Source: Setaria digitata
Taxonomy: Eukaryota > Nematoda > Chromadorea > Rhabditida > Setariidae
Assembly (NCBI GenBank): GCA_003640385.1
Contig: RCAB01000116.1
Span: forward strand, 87,693 to 151,692
DNA: 64,000 nt
Reading direction: 5' to 3'
Position 1 is the first letter of the stretch, and each line of letters begins with the position of its first letter. The translations under genes were made by a program, and so were the position numbers. Of the stretch, positions 49,657 to 64,000 are shown piece after piece. The notes below the pieces were generated by a model, which did no database searches, had not been told where the DNA came from, and worked only from the letters and a program-made list of their open reading frames with translations.

Positions 49657-50494
49657 ATGAGTAGCAATAATATACCGTTGGAAGGTCGTACACGTTTACC
49701 TGGAAAAATACAGGATTGCATACAGGATTGTGGTTTAATTGCTTCTCATATCCAGACTGCATCACGTTCCAATGAGGTTCTTAATTTTTGAAAATGATTA
49801 CGAAATTGATGGGAATTTTATTTTGCATCCAGGAATCGTTACTGAAAGATGCGATAAAGAATGGATAGAACTAGGTAGAATAAAATGTGAACAAAAAAGG
49901 TCCTATTTTAAAATGAACCGTTGTATGGTATGACGGCAAATTGGTTCGTTCAGGAACGATACCTTTACAGTCTTTTGTTTTTAAATTCTTTTAATTAGTC
50001 TTTTTGATAGCAGCAATCCATCTGTGGGATGATTGATTGGGTGGACAGGTCATACTCCCCAGTGTCGTGAATAATTTTAGAGCCTTGAAAAATTCTGGAA
50101 ATTTTTTTCAGCTCCTTGGCATGGCTATAAAGAATTTTGCTTCATTGGATTCAACAATCGATCAATCATCGAAGGTAGAAATGATTTGACGGTTGTTGTA
50201 TTTTAATAAAGATGTTTTATATTTTTCACCAAGTCTGCCCCATCCCCATATGTTGCGTTATACATTTTAAGGTTTTAGAAAGTTTTACTTTTTTTTTTTT
50301 CTTCATTCCTGCTCATACCACTCAATAGATTCGAAAATGAAGCAATTTAAAAAACGAACTCCGTATAAATAAGTAATGTGATTAGCTATTAAAGGGGCAA
50401 AAAAAAAGAAAATGTAATTTCAAGAGTGGAAAGTTGCTTCAAATTTTCAGAATTTGCGAAAGGTGGATGCTTTGTTAAAAGTGATGGATATGCA
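49657..50494 (+). CDS. BORCS7-like BORC complex subunit (first three exons)
   Basis: Exons 49657-49776, 50112-50174 and 50451-50494 join in phase and encode 75 residues plus two bases. The pieces DCGLIASHIQTASRSNE, LLGMAIKNFASLDSTIDQSS and LRKVDALLKVMDMQ follow the order and spacing of BORCS7 (motifs SRS(S/N)ELLG.A..N, then LRK). BORCS7 is a subunit of the BLOC-one-related complex, which links lysosomes to kinesin through Arl8. The family is about 105 residues long, so roughly 25-30 residues are missing and at least one more exon must follow the CA|GTGAGT donor at 50495. Candidate acceptors at about 50535 (CAACAG), 50607 and 51124 give in-phase tails, but none resembles the expected coiled-coil end. 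Confidence 0.7.
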
Positions 50495-52393
50495 GTGAGT
50501 TTTCGATTTCTTCAAAAAAATATTATCAATATCACAACAGAAATATTATCGATTAATGAAGAAACTAAGTTTTTATACTTCACAGCGGTTCTCACAGCGG
50601 TGAAACTAAAACTAAACCTTTTTACATGATAGTTAGTTTGTTCTAAGAAAAAACTAATATTGCCGACTATTTGTATTATTTATTTTAATACAGGAAAAAG
50701 GTCCCTTGTCTTCTTTTTTTTTTTCTACCGTCACATTATCTATTTTCAGATGTATGGCACTGAGTGACAAATGAATTTGGTGCTTATGCAAGATAATTAA
50801 TTTTCTGAATTGGCTTCTGGAATAATTATCTCATTATTTTTTGGTCACAGCATAAACTGCTATTTACACATTCCTCCTTTTTATGAAGTGGCCTTTTTTA
50901 TTTTCATGTATACCTTTTATGACATTCTCGGCAATTGTTAAGTGATGTATTTTTCTGTGAGTTGCTTGACTTTTTCTTGAATTTTTCTTTGAGTAACCAA
51001 TTAAAAAAATATACTGATGAAAGAACATGCATCTATACAGCTAACATCTGAGTTGTGTTTTTGAGCAGTAAGTAATTTCTTCCATTTCATCCGAATATAT
51101 TCCACCTGGTCAAGTAATATTGCAGTGAACGAGAAAGATTTGGTAATGAAAAAAATTTTGCAGCATTTCCATTATATCTTCTGCCTTTGAAACCATTCTT
51201 TAATAGGAATAAAATAACTGGAATTAATCTTTGCTATTCATCAAAAACTATCAGATTGTTGTCGGTTATAGTAATAATCAAATTCTGGAACCATCTTGAT
51301 TCAAATATGATCTCATGAAACTTTTTGGATTGAATGATTGGATAAGGAAAAAGAGGAAACACAATTAGTGACTGTTAAATTTCAAAACAAATTCTGAATT
51401 CAGATCGAATTGAGTTGGCATAACCATATCAGTTGTTCAGGGCCATGTGATACTGCTGAGTGGATCACCTGCGAAAAGTTATTGGAGAGTTTTCTGTTAA
51501 AATTTTCAGTCTAATTAATGGTAAGGAATAAAATTAGCTACTTATGGAAAAATTGCCACTCTTATTTTGTCTTAGTGTGAAAGGTTGATTTCAAGTATTT
51601 CGAACTGAATTAAATCACCCATATTTAAATGTAATCAGTTGGTTAGATGATTTCAAAACCTTCAATTTTATCTGATGTTTAAGAAATATTTTACAGTATA
51701 ATACAGACATACACAATGGTGCCCTTTCTTAATAAATTATTGTTATAAATATTCACTATTGTACAGAACCAAAAATAGCCAAACCAATTTTGTAATATTT
51801 GTTACTTGTAAGTTGCAGGCTACAATTCTTACAAAAACAATATTTGAAAAAGTTCGCATCAATTAAGAAAGGGTTATCAAGTCACCTGGTTGAAGCTCTG
51901 TTACGGGCAAACAAACTTTTTTACATGACTAGAATTCTAACGAGAAATAATTTGTGATTTTCGAAGAATTTCATCATTTCTAAATCAAAGTAATTTACAC
52001 ACTTCATTGCTAATGCATATGAAGAAGAAAGTGAAATGATAATATATTATGGATTTGAATGATAGGCCAATAGAATAGCACCTGATTTTTCCTTTGTTTT
52101 TTAAAGCAAGACAAAATGAAATATACTTAGCAAGAAGACAATGACTTATTAATAATTATCATATGGTTTTACAAAATTTATGTCTCAGTTACTCAAAATA
52201 CCCATGAGATAGAAAAACAATAATAGAAACAGACCTAATCATAGAGAAATTTCGTAATTAAATTCAAAAAATTTGCCTAATAAAATAAATGATGTGTCTT
52301 GACTCCAATATTTCTAGAATAATTGCCTATTTCCTTAAAACAACGCATAATTTAAGCATATTAACACGGTAATTAAATTTAACAATAACTTTC
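50495..52393. other. Spacer between convergent genes; missing BORCS7-like 3' exon probably here
   Basis: The BORCS7-like gene (+) and the kinase (-) converge on this interval. It should hold the last exon of the former and both 3' UTRs. Several in-phase acceptor candidates exist but I cannot choose between them. Nothing else was recognised. Confidence 0.45.
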
Positions 52394-53994
52394 CTAATCA
52401 ATTTCATCCGTTTCCACGATACTGTCATTACTTCGATAACTGAAACTATCATATGAGCTACCGCTAAATCGCCTATTTCCACCCCATTTGCACATTTCAC
52501 TGTACAATTGTTGTGGAGTTGTTCGTTTATTACTATCAATTTCCAGCAAATTATTCACCATTCGGATAATATGTTCATCAATATCAGAAGATAATTCCGG
52601 CTTATCATATGCGTCATAATTGTCACCAGCTACGAAGAGAAACATTCGACATAATTCTTGTTCATCAAATGGTACCTGTAAAAATAACATAATATTTATT
52701 TCATTTAGAAATAAAACAAAAAAAAAAAAAACGACGAAAATAATTCTTTTTTTTTAAGAAACAAAAAAGAATACAGCGACATTAATGAGTTTATATCGGA
52801 AAAAAAAAATTCAAATTTTTTACTAATTTTAGACGAAAGAAAATAAAGCAGGCCATCATTTTGATTTAAATTTGATTAACTACTGTTGTGAATTTTATTG
52901 TAGTAATGAAATAAAAATACCTTCCCCATAATACACTGATAAAAGACACATCCAAGACTCCATATATCAACTTCATGGCCGTATTCGTGTCTTCTCAAAA
53001 GATTCGCACCAACTTCAGGTGCCATATAATACAGAGTTCCAGCAACATTTGACAATGATTTATGCTCATCATCGCTCAAAATCCGTGATATTCCAAAATC
53101 AGAGATTTTTGCTACTTCGAACAAATTTTGCTTTCTATATTTGATTAGGATATTTTGTGGTTTAATGTCACGGTGCACGATATGGGATTCATAGAGTGCA
53201 TTATATCCTCGAACAATATTGTCTATCAATTGTCTGAAAATTATCTTAAGCAGATGAAGATGAGGAAGTTTGAAATGAAAATTATTTCTGAAAATTGAAA
53301 AAAAAAAAAAAAAAAAAAAAAAAAAGAAAACCATTTAATTCAAAGGTCAAATGATGAATTATTTCTAGAATTGAGGAAAAACAACAAATTTTTACTTTAA
53401 ATTATGAGTTGATAATATCCCATCAACTGTATGGTACTTAAGATGACGATCCAAATCAATATCACATAATTCCATGATAATATGCATACTGCCTTCTTCA
53501 TCCGTTAAGCAAACATCAATAAGGCCAACCAAATAATTACTTTTTACTGCCTTCATTACTTTCAATTCATCCGGTTTCATACTCACTTTAGGCATCTTTT
53601 TAATTGCTATTGGTTTACCGGTGCTACATTCAATACCTCGGAAAACACAGCCAAACGAACCATTGCCGATAACTGATGCTATACAGTCGCTAAAATTAGA
53701 ACACTCCATTGGTTATTTTTATCTCAAATTTCAATATATTAAATTAAACGGTAGGATTCTTACTACTAATTTTGTATAATTTGCAAGAAAAAAAAAAAAA
53801 GAAAAAAGGCAAGTTTATCTAAAAATAAAATCAAAAACTTACGTATATTGAAATGTACTACTGGTAGATGAAACGATTGTATTGGCAAAAGTGAGTTGCT
53901 TAGGAAGGTGACAATTGATATTTGTATTTGTCAACTGGGTACTATACCAATCTTCCGTACTATTATTCATCGGTTTTTTTACACCACCCATCAT
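52394..53994 (-). CDS. Serine/threonine protein kinase, family unassigned
   Basis: Four reverse-strand exons join in phase to 346 residues: 53994-53843, 53689-53396, 53233-52921 and 52675-52394. After a polar 50-residue N-terminus, all catalytic elements are present: glycine loop IGNGSFGCVFRG (58-69), ATP-site Lys81 in PIAIKK, catalytic loop VHRDIKPQN (168-176, Asp171), DFG at 194-196 (ISDFGISRI), AGTLYYMAPE (213-222) and DIWSLGCVFYQCIMGK. HRDIKP with Lys after Asp marks a Ser/Thr kinase. The enzyme should be active. The lobe order and HRDIKPQNILI recall ULK, IRE1 and IKK-type kinases, but I cannot place it in a family. The tail after the kinase domain is short, Ser/Asp-rich and acidic (RSNDSIVETDEID). 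An in-frame ATG pair starts the protein; an ACAG acceptor about 20 nt upstream (54013-54014) could be a trans-splice site. Confidence 0.88.

Positions 53995-64000
<10,006 letters not shown>

Noticed and set aside
49739..49933. Forward frame of 64 codons
   Set aside because: It overlaps the first BORCS7-like exon in another frame and runs into its intron.

Overview
This window is nuclear DNA from an animal, most likely a spirurid (filarial-type) nematode. The genes have many short exons. Their introns usually end in a T-run plus CAG or TAG. The sequence is very AT-rich and full of long A/T homopolymers. Recognisable products are a nematode-style adducin, a DOK adaptor and a BORC subunit. Two decayed rDNA fragments are of eukaryotic type. 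The species assignment is inference; nothing in the window fixes it.

Layout: (1) 56-2249 (+) holds the last exons of a RhoGEF-type protein: the end of a PH domain and a coiled-coil tail. (2) 2250-15048 has no recognisable gene; it contains simple repeats and a cluster of TA-core palindromes with a duplicated 47-bp segment. (3) 15049-19988 (+) is a complete nine-exon DOK-like adaptor with a PH and an IRS-type PTB domain (512 aa). (4) 19989-38057 is another gene desert. It holds a TA satellite, a G-rich 31-bp minisatellite with quadruplex potential and, just before the next gene, a relic of the 5' end of 28S rRNA. (5) 38058-46905 (+) is a complete adducin gene of about 777 aa. One core exon is present as two diverged copies of equal length, and one intron carries a decayed 18S rRNA fragment. 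(6) 49657-50494 (+) holds the first three exons of a small BORCS7-like (BORC complex) gene whose last exon was not located. (7) 53994-52394 (-) is a complete four-exon Ser/Thr kinase (346 aa). (8) 53995-64000 has no recognisable gene and includes a pure T run of about 290 bases.

The genes are unrelated in pathway, beyond a loose theme of cytoskeleton and signalling: RhoGEF, DOK adaptor, adducin, lysosome positioning by BORC, and a kinase. No operon, tRNA, CRISPR, Wolbachia-like insert or intact mobile element was recognised. The observations most worth a second look are the duplicated adducin exon pair and the two rDNA relics in and next to that gene.
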